Positions 1 through 6,494 of a stretch of 10,784 bases of DNA are shown here, piece by piece. Location: positions 1-10,784 of the forward strand of contig JAJZYO010000044.1 of assembly GCA_021798075.1 (NCBI GenBank). The letters run 5' to 3'. Source of the DNA: Actinomycetes bacterium. GTDB lineage: Bacteria > Actinomycetota > Acidimicrobiia > Acidimicrobiales > Palsa-688. The position numbers and the translations under genes were made by a program. The notes below the pieces were generated by a model that worked only from the letters and a program-made list of their open reading frames with translations, did no database searches and was not told the DNA's origin. Every line of letters starts with the position of its first letter. Positions within the stretch are counted from its first letter, which is position 1.

Positions 1-366
1 CTGAGTCGTCTTCACCCTGTCGTCGCGGCCCGCGTACAGCGCGAAGTACCGGCCCATCGTGCCCCCGAGGCCCCCGCCGAACGGCCCGAAGAACACCCTT
101 ATCGAGTTCACCAAGGCGAGCAGGCCCCACGCCGCGACACCGAACCCATGAATGAGGTACGGCGTGACGACAGTGGTGATGGCGAGCGGGACGAGGGAGC
201 TGAGGTTGTTCCACATTGCCCCCGTGAACAAGATGCGGTGGACCGACCGGCGGTCCTCTCCCCCGGCAAAGTGCCTCCCCGCACTGCCCGGCTCCTGGCT
301 GAGGCGCGGGCCCTCCTGGTCGGGTGCGTCCCCGACTGCCGCCCTGCCGCTCACCTCTGCTTGCAT
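1..366 (-). CDS. Wzx/MOP-type polysaccharide flippase, N-terminal part (3' end outside window)
   Basis: The first 122 codons of a membrane transporter that continues past the left edge. After a hydrophilic leader of about 42 residues the sequence turns hydrophobic: RILFTGAMWNNLSSLVPLAI (44-63), TPYLIHGFGVAAWGLLALV (68-86), and GGGLGGTMGRYFALYAGRDD (97-116). This order (first helix, Pro-Tyr-Leu-Ile then Gly-x-x-x-x-Gly-Leu, second helix, then a Gly-rich segment before an Arg-Tyr-Phe-Ala helix) matches the start of polysaccharide export flippases of the MOP superfamily, which move lipid-linked oligosaccharides across the membrane. ATG at 366 lies six bases after the upstream TAA; in-frame GTG at 354 is an alternative start. 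It is the last gene visible and fits the glycan assembly role of the operon. Confidence 0.85.
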   Translation of the reverse strand, partial: MQAEVSGRAAVGDAPDQEGPRLSQEPGSAGRHFAGGEDRRSVHRILFTGAMWNNLSSLVPLAITTVVTPYLIHGFGVAAWGLLALVNSIRVFFGPFGGGLGGTMGRYFALYAGRDDRVKTTQ

Positions 367-372
367 CTCAGG

Positions 373-1020
373 TTACCCCACCGCCCGTAAAAGTTCTGTC
401 TCCAGGCGACGGGTCGCGGCTTCAAGGCTCCAGCGCTCTGCGACTACCTTTTTGGCACCCTCCCCGAGGCAACCCCGCAACGGCTCATCCTCCAGTAGGG
501 CGCGAATGGCTGAGCCCATCTCTTTTGGATCCCGCCTCACGAGCAAGCCATTGACTCCATCTACCACGGTTTCTCTCACCCCGCCCTCGGCTATAGCCAC
601 GGTCGGGATCCCGGCTGCGCCGCACTCCAAGGGCGCATAGCCGAACGGCTCGAGCCGGGGCGCATACGTGAGCAAGGAGGCCTCGGCCAGCACCTCGAGC
701 ATCTCGCCGTGTGTCAGGGCGACGTGCAGGGTGAAATCCGCCCCTAGTTTGTCGGCCTGCCCCCGCAGTTTCGCGGCCAAGGGCCACTCTGGCACAGCCC
801 GGCGCAACCATGCCGGTACGTCTGCCCGGCTGAGGCGAGCAGGCCTGAGCGGGACCTCGTGGTACGGCGCCAGTGCGTTGATGTCGAGCATCTTCCTGTC
901 CGCCGTCGGTGGGGAAAAGATCTCCACCTCATGGCCGCTTTGTACGAGCCCCCTCACATGGTCGTAGAGGGCTCGCTGGCCCCCGCCAGAGGGCAGGTTG
1001 TGCCACACAGCGATCCGCAT
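373..1020 (-). pseudogene. Family 4 glycosyltransferase with large internal in-frame deletion (remnant or shortened gene)
   Basis: The 215-residue product has both ends of a GT4 enzyme but not its middle. Residues 1-60 are a normal N-terminus (MRIAVWHNLPSGGGQRALYD). From about 83 the sequence is already at the end of the C-terminal domain: LRGQADKLGADF, then LTYAPRLEPFGYAPLE with the E-x7-E pair Glu124/Glu132, and a complete C-terminus with WSLEAATRRLE. A usual GT4 has about 370-400 residues, so about 150-200 residues are missing, including the rest of the first Rossmann domain and the Gly-Arg...Lys donor-phosphate segment. The junction is near 769-840. The frame is kept and the ATG is coupled to the upstream stop (TGATG), so it may still be translated, but a working GT-B fold is unlikely. 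An assembly error is an alternative. The stop is TAA, whereas its neighbours use TGA. Confidence 0.72.
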
Positions 1021-2192
1021 CAGGCTTCGCTCACCCCCGCTACGCCAGGGCCCGCCGCGCTCGGCTGCCGCCTAGGTCGAGGGCGCCGGCGAGCCCTTGT
1101 CGCGTCTGGCGGGCCGGCGAGCGAGCGCGCCAGGCGGGCCCAGCCGCCCGAGCGCTGGCGGAGCATCTCCAGTTGCCGATAGCCGGCCACGACAGCCTTC
1201 TCTCGCACGGCTGGGTCACAGGCCCGGCGCAGGCCCTCCGCGATCGACGACGGCCTGGCTGGGTCCACAAAAATGGCTGCCTCGCCGCCGACTTCGGCGA
1301 GCGCTCCACCCGTCCCGCACACGAGCGGGACGCCGGCAGCGAACGCCTCTGCGGCCACGATCCCAAAACCTTCGTAGCTCGACGGGTAGGCAACAGCGAC
1401 TGCGTTGGCCAGGTAGGCCCACTTGTCCTCGTCTGCCACGTAACCGGTCACCACTGAGGCGGCCTCGAGGCCGTGCTCGGCCAGCATCGGCCGGGCGAGG
1501 TCGTCGCGGTCGCCCATGATCACGAGCAGGCTGCCGGCGCCCTCGGGGCTGGCACGGAACAAGCCAAAGGCGTGGAGAAGCTGTGGGACGTTTTTGCGCG
1601 AGTCGAAGCCGCCGTTGAACACTACGAAACGCCGGCCCTGTAGCGGAGACGGCGGCCTCGCGCCGAGGCGTTCGGGGACAGGCGGGTGGGAGACCGGCGC
1701 TCGCCGGCGGCAGAAACGGTACACCTGATGGGCGCTCGCGTCCGATATGGAGGCGACCAGGTCCGCCCTGAGGAGCGATGTGCCAAGGGAAACCAGGTAC
1801 ATGGCCGCCCATGGTGGCCTCGTCGTGAGGTAGGTGCGTGGGTAGAGAAGCGGGATGAGGTCGTGGACCACGAGGAGGCTCTTCACCTCCGCGGGCCGAA
1901 AGAGCGGGACGCCGTAGTTGGTCGGGGCCACCCAGAGGTCGGGCCGCCGGCGGGCGAGCCAGCGAGCCACCTGCACCTGTTCCCACCAAAGCCATGTGGT
2001 CCTTGGCAGCAAGACCACCTCGGCGGCCGGGTACTCGCGACCTAGGCGCTGAGCGCCCTCGGCCTTGTCGGTGACGAGGGCCACGTGCCAGCCGTCGGCT
2101 GCCAGTTCGTCCACAATGGCCCGGGCAACCGCGTAAAACCCGATGCCGGGCCTCCCGAGGCAGCGAGCGTCCACCGCCGCCGTGAGGCTCAC
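1020..2192 (-). CDS. Family 4 glycosyltransferase
   Basis: A 390-residue GT-B glycosyltransferase of the subgroup that opens with a VDAR...GIG(R/F)Y motif, here AAVDARCLGRPGIGFY (5-20), often annotated as mannosyl- or rhamnosyltransferases in polysaccharide clusters. Further motifs are LLVVHDLIPLLYP (106-118), SISDASAHQ (148-156), VVFNGGFDSRKNVPQLL (190-206), where Arg199/Lys200 are the likely phosphate contacts, and the E-x7-E signature EGFGIVAAE (Glu274, Glu282). The last 25 or so residues form an Arg/Pro/Ala-rich tail beyond the fold. The open frame continues upstream to 2669, but that part lies on top of the preceding GT2. GTG at 2192 is the true start because it overlaps that gene's stop as GTGA, has GGGAG seven bases upstream, and directly precedes the conserved N-terminus. 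The stop shares one base with the next ATG (TGATG). Confidence 0.93.
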   Translation of the reverse strand: MSLTAAVDARCLGRPGIGFYAVARAIVDELAADGWHVALVTDKAEGAQRLGREYPAAEVVLLPRTTWLWWEQVQVARWLARRRPDLWVAPTNYGVPLFRPAEVKSLLVVHDLIPLLYPRTYLTTRPPWAAMYLVSLGTSLLRADLVASISDASAHQVYRFCRRRAPVSHPPVPERLGARPPSPLQGRRFVVFNGGFDSRKNVPQLLHAFGLFRASPEGAGSLLVIMGDRDDLARPMLAEHGLEAASVVTGYVADEDKWAYLANAVAVAYPSSYEGFGIVAAEAFAAGVPLVCGTGGALAEVGGEAAIFVDPARPSSIAEGLRRACDPAVREKAVVAGYRQLEMLRQRSGGWARLARSLAGPPDATRARRRPRPRRQPSAAGPGVAGVSEA

Positions 2193-3232
2193 TGCGCCGC
2201 TCCCAGTCGACGCCGCGCCAGGAAATAACCGCTCACGAAGCCGACGTCGGAACTGGCTTCTTCGAGCAACTGCAGCCACGCCAGCAGGGCCAGGCCGGGG
2301 CTCCGCTGGCGGAGCGCCCTGATCGTCCAGCGGGGGGACGCGGCCAGGGGCAGCAAGGCTGCCGCGAGGAGGAGCCAGCGCCGACGGGACCCGGCGGCCA
2401 CGAAGGCCAAGAACGCGAGCGGGACAGGGAACAACGTCGGCCCCCAATCGGGGTGCTTCACGAAGTTGCGGGCGTTGCCCCGCCCATAGGACCGGGCCCG
2501 GCGCAGCATGTCGACCGTGCCACCCGAAAAATCGTGCTCCATCCGAGCCGCGGGCTCGAAGAGCAGCCTGGCCGCAGGGAGTTCCCGGCGGAGGCGGTAA
2601 AAAAAGTCCTCGTCCTCGCCACCGAAGCGGATAGCGGGGTCGAAGCCCCCGACAGCCTCCAAGGCGCACCGGCGTACCGACATGCTTGCCCCTGGGAGCG
2701 AGGAGACTTCCCTTCGGCCGGACCTTGCTCCGTCGCGTACGTTGGAGAGCAGGTACAGCTTCAAGCGTTTCGCCAGTGAAGGGCTCCCTGCCAGCTCCGA
2801 CTCCAACGGCGCGATCGGTGGCTTCAGCAGGTAGTAGCGGCCAAGCAGCCCTTTCACCCCGCAGGGGCTGACCTCACCACCCGCGGCCATGACCGAGGGG
2901 TCCAAGTAGGCGCGGAGGAGGGTTTCGGCCCAGCACGGGGCGGGGCGGCAGTCGTCGTCGGTGAAAGCCACGACGGGCGCCTTGGCAGCGCGCCACCCGG
3001 TGTTGCGCGCCGCCGCGAGCCCGAGGTTTTTCGGGTGCACGAGGAGCCTCGCCTCAAAGCGTCCGCAGAGGGTGCCGAGGGGGGCTGGGGCGCCGTCGTC
3101 CACCACGATGACCTCGAGCCGGTCCCGGACGGTCTGGCCTTGCAGGGCCTCGAGGGATTTGCCGAGGCACTCGGGCCTGCGGTTGGTGCAGACCACGACC
3201 GAGAGCTCAGGGCTTCGGTCTTCAGCGACCAC
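2189..3232 (-). CDS. Membrane-associated family 2 glycosyltransferase
   Basis: A 347-residue GT-A glycosyltransferase with complete motifs: LSVVVCTNRRPECL (10-23), VIVVDDG (41-47), NLGLAAARNTGW (69-80), the DXD region AFTDDDCRP (89-97), LPGASMSVRR (179-188), GGFDPAIRFGGEDEDFFYR (195-213) and EHDF (232-235). Two hydrophobic segments (about 267-281 and 285-299) and a C-terminal helix ending in ARRR point to membrane association, matching the other GT2 proteins in the operon. Its GTG start is well supported by AAGGAGG four bases upstream, the best ribosome binding site in the window, and lies 11 bases inside the preceding GT4. The stop overlaps the next GT4 start (GTGA). The donor sugar and acceptor are not deducible. 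Confidence 0.94.
   Translation of the reverse strand: MVAEDRSPELSVVVCTNRRPECLGKSLEALQGQTVRDRLEVIVVDDGAPAPLGTLCGRFEARLLVHPKNLGLAAARNTGWRAAKAPVVAFTDDDCRPAPCWAETLLRAYLDPSVMAAGGEVSPCGVKGLLGRYYLLKPPIAPLESELAGSPSLAKRLKLYLLSNVRDGARSGRREVSSLPGASMSVRRCALEAVGGFDPAIRFGGEDEDFFYRLRRELPAARLLFEPAARMEHDFSGGTVDMLRRARSYGRGNARNFVKHPDWGPTLFPVPLAFLAFVAAGSRRRWLLLAAALLPLAASPRWTIRALRQRSPGLALLAWLQLLEEASSDVGFVSGYFLARRRLGAAQ
2200..2204 (-). promoter_or_regulatory. Ribosome binding site of the GT4 starting at 2192
   Basis: GGGAG on the minus strand with a 7-base spacer to GTG 2192. It supports this internal start rather than the longer open frame that would overlap the preceding gene by almost 500 bases. Confidence 0.6.
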
Positions 3233-4379
3233 CGTGCCTCCTTCTTGCCACCCTCCGGTAGATCTCCGCCAGCTGCGCGGCTCGCGGTGCCCAGGAGTGC
3301 CCGTCCACGTGGGCTCGGAGCGCTTCAGGGCAAGCGGGCTGCTCGAGCGCCAGCGCTATGGTTTCGGCGAGATCGTCCACCCCCGTACCGCACAGGTAGC
3401 CCGTGGACCCGTGCTCGACGAGGAGCCGTCCGTGGTTGTCGGGATGGTCCGTCGTGACCACCGTGGCGCCCGCGGCCTGCGCCTCCAGGACAGCCAAGCC
3501 GAAACCCTCCCGCACGCTCGGGTAGGCAAAGATGCGCGACGACTTCATGAGGCCCCACACGTCGGCCTGCCGGGGTAGCGACCCGGCGAAGGACACGCCA
3601 ACCAGGCCGAGTTCGAGTGCCTTCTTCCTCAAGCGGCGCTCCTCTGGGCCGGAGCCCACGACGAGGCAGCGGAGGTCCCGGCCTCGTCCCTGCAGTACGG
3701 CGATGGCGTCTAGCAGCACGTCCACCCTCTTGTGCTCCAAGAGCCGGCCCGCGTACAGCACGTCCCATGGCTCGGGCGCAGGCGGGGCTGCCGCGATAGC
3801 GTCGAGGTCGGCACCGAGGGGCAGAAGCGACACCCGCTCCGGCGGGATGCCCTCGGCCCGGAGGCGCCGGTAGGTCTCGGGCGAGTCCACCACGATGTGG
3901 TCGGCGCAGCGAGCCGACAGCTTCTCGACAGCCGCAGAAATACGCCCCATCCGGCCCAGGTACCGGCACCAGTACTCGCCTCCCCACCATTCGTGCCACG
4001 TGACGACCAGAGGGACACCCCTCAGCCGGGAAACGAGCCAGAGAGGAACGAGGTGGAGGTAGGGCATGTGGTCGGCATCGACCACGTCCGCACTGGCTGT
4101 CGCGAGGCGCACCGACCCCAAGGCAAACATTGCCGCCTGCCAGATCGAACGCCGTGGTCCCGCGTACATGGCCCAGGGCCGGCACACCGCGCGCAGCGGT
4201 ATGCCGTGCCACTCGGGCACGCTTTGCCCATCGGACCACCAACGCATGGTGTGCACTTCGAGCGCGATCTCGCGGGACACCATACGGCGCGCCAGCTCCC
4301 AGAGGCGCACCTCCTTGCCTCCCGCGAAAAACGGGTACAAGCCGTCGGTCACGAGCGCGACCCTGAGCCGGTCAGCCAT
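3222..4379 (-). CDS. Family 4 glycosyltransferase
   Basis: A full-length 385-residue GT-B retaining glycosyltransferase, expected in the cytoplasm or peripheral to the membrane, transferring a sugar from a nucleotide donor. The N-terminal domain opens with RVALVTDGLYPFFAGGKE (6-23), with the glycine-rich acceptor-side loop. The C-terminal domain contains LYAGRLLEHKRVDVLL (208-223), with the Arg/Lys pair that contacts donor phosphates, VVGSGPEE (240-247) and the E-x7-E signature EGFGLAVLE (Glu291, Glu299). It starts with ATG, with AGGAG ten bases upstream, and overlaps the hydrolase stop by 8 bases; its own stop overlaps the next gene by 11. The sequence is rich in Trp and His around 124-140 (TWHEWWGGEYW), which may form the acceptor site. 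Sugar specificity cannot be assigned. Confidence 0.94.
   Translation of the reverse strand: MADRLRVALVTDGLYPFFAGGKEVRLWELARRMVSREIALEVHTMRWWSDGQSVPEWHGIPLRAVCRPWAMYAGPRRSIWQAAMFALGSVRLATASADVVDADHMPYLHLVPLWLVSRLRGVPLVVTWHEWWGGEYWCRYLGRMGRISAAVEKLSARCADHIVVDSPETYRRLRAEGIPPERVSLLPLGADLDAIAAAPPAPEPWDVLYAGRLLEHKRVDVLLDAIAVLQGRGRDLRCLVVGSGPEERRLRKKALELGLVGVSFAGSLPRQADVWGLMKSSRIFAYPSVREGFGLAVLEAQAAGATVVTTDHPDNHGRLLVEHGSTGYLCGTGVDDLAETIALALEQPACPEALRAHVDGHSWAPRAAQLAEIYRRVARRRHGGR
3237..3243 (-). promoter_or_regulatory. Strong ribosome binding site of the GT2 starting at 3232
   Basis: AAGGAGG on the minus strand, four bases before GTG 3232 and within the last codons of the upstream GT4. It is the strongest Shine-Dalgarno match seen in the window and fixes the start of this gene. 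Confidence 0.7.
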
Positions 4380-5499
4380 GGAGCACCATCTCCTGGTAGA
4401 CCCGGAGCGACTCGGGGATCTGGCCGAGGCGCAGAGTGCCGCCTTCGTCCTCGTCGAAGTAGCTCTCGTACACTACGTGGTCCCTTTTGAACAACCTCGC
4501 CATCTGCTTCATGTAATAGGGGTCGTCGCCGCCGCCTGCAGGCGGAGCAACTTCGCCCCACTCGGGGACGCTCAGAGCTTTGCCGTGCGCCTTGGCAAAC
4601 TTGACCAGCTGCTCGATACCGCCCGGTTCGCGGCTAAGGAGGCGCCAGCGCTCGGGGCCGGGAGGCACTTGCTGGCCGCTGACAAGAGAGTCGTAAGCGT
4701 CGATGCCTATAATGTCAACGACAGAGTTCCCAGGGTAGTAGTCCGAAAACGGGATAGCTTCGTAGCCGGCGTTCACGGTCCAGTCGAAGAGGAAGTGCGA
4801 GCCAGGGACAGCCATCGCTCTTGCCTCCTGCGCCCAGCATTTTGCCCAAGCCGACATGTCCTCGGGCGTACCCCCGTTCCAAGCCACGCCCGAGCCGGGG
4901 TCGTTGGCTTCCGGCGAGATCCGTAGCACGGAGCGCGAGAGGCCCTCGTTCACGAGGTTGCGCCCCAAGGCTGCCGCGTAGGAGTCATAACCCCCTGAAG
5001 CGCAGATCTGGCGCCAGTTGGGCGGGACGTCCGAGGGCACCAGGCTGATGGTTATGACCAGCCTCCGCCCGGAGCGCTCGCGCACCCAGTCAGCCCAATT
5101 GCGGTCGGTTATCTTGGTTGTGGCAAACCACGGCACCTCCCATGTCGCCCACGTGGGGTTCGCGTTGTCGTAGGCCATCACACAGCTATAGACGTGGCCC
5201 GTGAGGGCGTCGACCTGCCCCAGGGTCGTGATGCTCTCCCGCGGGTACACGCAGATGGAAGAATACGTCGGGCTCGTGAGCAGACTTCGCCCCACCAACA
5301 CGCCACCCGCGCCAACAAGGAGCAAAGCCACGGCGACGGCACTGCGCCGGTGGCGCCTGAGCCGGGGCAGGCGCCTGCTCTCACCACCGGGGCCTGAGGG
5401 CGGCGTTTCGCTCGGCCGTGAACGGTCGGGCCCAGCCCGCAGCTCCCCTGACGTGCCGCCCACCCGGTTTTCGCCCGCCCGAGGGCCGACCACCGTCAT
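4372..5499 (-). CDS. Membrane-anchored GH26-like glycoside hydrolase
   Basis: A 375-residue protein with a disordered basic N-terminus, one membrane anchor (about 52-70) and a TIM-barrel hydrolase domain that should lie outside the cytoplasm. It resembles the GH26 beta-mannanase-like family. The likely acid/base is Glu197 in LRISPEAND (192-200). The strand FLFDWTVNAGY (236-246) and DIIGIDAYDS (262-271) follow. The likely nucleophile is Glu313 in LSVPEWGE (309-316), then the family-typical GGGDDPYYMKQM (322-333) and YESYF (344-348). Four cysteines (83, 106, 166, 221) could form disulfides, consistent with an exported domain. ATG at 5499 overlaps the GT2 stop (ATGA), so the open frame further upstream is not used. 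Within an assembly operon it probably trims, releases or proofreads the polymer made here. The substrate is not shown; mannan is only a family default. GH5- or GH39-type relatives are less likely. Confidence 0.87.
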   Translation of the reverse strand: MTVVGPRAGENRVGGTSGELRAGPDRSRPSETPPSGPGGESRRLPRLRRHRRSAVAVALLLVGAGGVLVGRSLLTSPTYSSICVYPRESITTLGQVDALTGHVYSCVMAYDNANPTWATWEVPWFATTKITDRNWADWVRERSGRRLVITISLVPSDVPPNWRQICASGGYDSYAAALGRNLVNEGLSRSVLRISPEANDPGSGVAWNGGTPEDMSAWAKCWAQEARAMAVPGSHFLFDWTVNAGYEAIPFSDYYPGNSVVDIIGIDAYDSLVSGQQVPPGPERWRLLSREPGGIEQLVKFAKAHGKALSVPEWGEVAPPAGGGDDPYYMKQMARLFKRDHVVYESYFDEDEGGTLRLGQIPESLRVYQEMVLHG

Positions 5500-6494
5500 G
5501 TCCCGAGCCTGCGGAAGAAATGCCCGGCAAGGCGCCCGGCGCTGTACGAACCGACCATGAGCGCGTCCACCAGGGTGGCGACCACAAAGCGCCAAGCGCT
5601 CCCCCGGGACGGGCGAAAGCAGGCGAGCATGTGCCCCGTGGCCACGGTGAGAAGCCACGCCAGGGGCAGGCCGACGGCAAACCTCTTGGCGCGTGAAGTA
5701 AGGGCCAGTCCTCCCCCAGCCGCCAGCGAGGCCAAGAAACCGCCGAAGGCGAGGTCCGGCAGGCGGACCTGGCGGTAGCGCTCGAGTTGGCGAGCGCCAC
5801 CCTTGCCACTTTGATAGAGCCAGCGCAGGGACTGGGAAAACGACTTGCTCTCGCGATGGTCCACGGTCAGGGAGGCCACGAGGGTGGACCGGAGGCCGGC
5901 ACGGGCCATGGCATGGTTGAAGGCGATGTCCTCCCCCTCGCCGAGATCCCTGTCGAAGCTGACACGGTCGAAAACCTCCCGCCGGAAAAGAGCGTTGTTG
6001 CCGGTCAGGGTCATCGTGGAGGCGCGGCCTCGGGGGGATAGGCGGAAGGTACGGCACAAGTAGGCCACATCACCATCGGGCACCGCCTTTCCTCCAGCCG
6101 CGTGATGGCCCTGGAGCGACACGAGGCACCGCTCGAGCCAATCGGGAGGCAGCACGATGTCCCCGTCGACCATGGCTACGAACTGCCCGCTCGCACTGTC
6201 CACCCCCGTAGCGCGCGCATTGCCCCGGCCCCCGTTCGTCGCGAGGCGTACCAGCTTCACGCGCCGGTCTTCGCGACCAAGGCCGGCCACGATGGCGGGT
6301 GTCTCGTCGGTCGAGGCGTCATCGACGACCACCACCTCGAGTATTGGCGCACCCCGCTGGCCCAGGACCGAACGGATGCAACGCTCGATATTGGGCGCTT
6401 CGTTGTAGGCGATGACGACGAAGCTGACCGGCGCACAAGCCTGGGCGTGGCCGGGGGGGGACGGGCCTTGACGGACGGCTTCAGTGGTAGACAC
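5496..6494 (-). CDS. Membrane-associated family 2 glycosyltransferase
   Basis: A 332-residue GT-A glycosyltransferase with intact catalytic signatures: PVSFVVIAYNEAPNIE (22-37), VVVVDDASTDE (54-64), the DXD motif in AMVDGDIVLP (107-116), TGNNALFRREVFD (164-176) and the acceptor-site acidic pair in LGEGEDIAF (184-192). The C-terminal third has two hydrophobic regions (about 248-265 and 272-292) and ends in an amphipathic basic segment, as in the other two GT2 proteins of the operon. It probably adds one sugar to the lipid-linked intermediate; donor and acceptor are unknown. The start is ambiguous: GTG at 6494 overlaps the upstream stop by 14 bases, while TTG at 6518 would overlap by 38. Neither has a good ribosome binding site, and GTG is preferred for codon strength and overlap. 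A run of eight C on the coding strand lies at codons 12-14. Confidence 0.92.
   Translation of the reverse strand: MSTTEAVRQGPSPPGHAQACAPVSFVVIAYNEAPNIERCIRSVLGQRGAPILEVVVVDDASTDETPAIVAGLGREDRRVKLVRLATNGGRGNARATGVDSASGQFVAMVDGDIVLPPDWLERCLVSLQGHHAAGGKAVPDGDVAYLCRTFRLSPRGRASTMTLTGNNALFRREVFDRVSFDRDLGEGEDIAFNHAMARAGLRSTLVASLTVDHRESKSFSQSLRWLYQSGKGGARQLERYRQVRLPDLAFGGFLASLAAGGGLALTSRAKRFAVGLPLAWLLTVATGHMLACFRPSRGSAWRFVVATLVDALMVGSYSAGRLAGHFFRRLGT

Noticed and set aside
1..390. Plus-strand open frames at the left edge (around 148-640).
   Set aside because: The minus strand here encodes a convincing flippase N-terminus and the end of a GT4; the plus-strand products show no domain and are Arg/Ser/Pro-rich.
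2193..2669. Upstream extension of the GT4 frame that would give a 549-residue protein.
   Set aside because: The added part overlaps the preceding GT2 in another frame and is compositionally biased. GTG 2192 has a ribosome binding site, a GTGA overlap and the conserved N-terminus right after it.
5500..6057. Upstream extension of the GH26-like frame giving 561 residues.
   Set aside because: The extension is antisense-like, Pro/Arg-rich sequence on top of the GT2 in another frame. ATG 5499 overlaps the GT2 stop and precedes a sensible cytoplasmic tail and membrane anchor.
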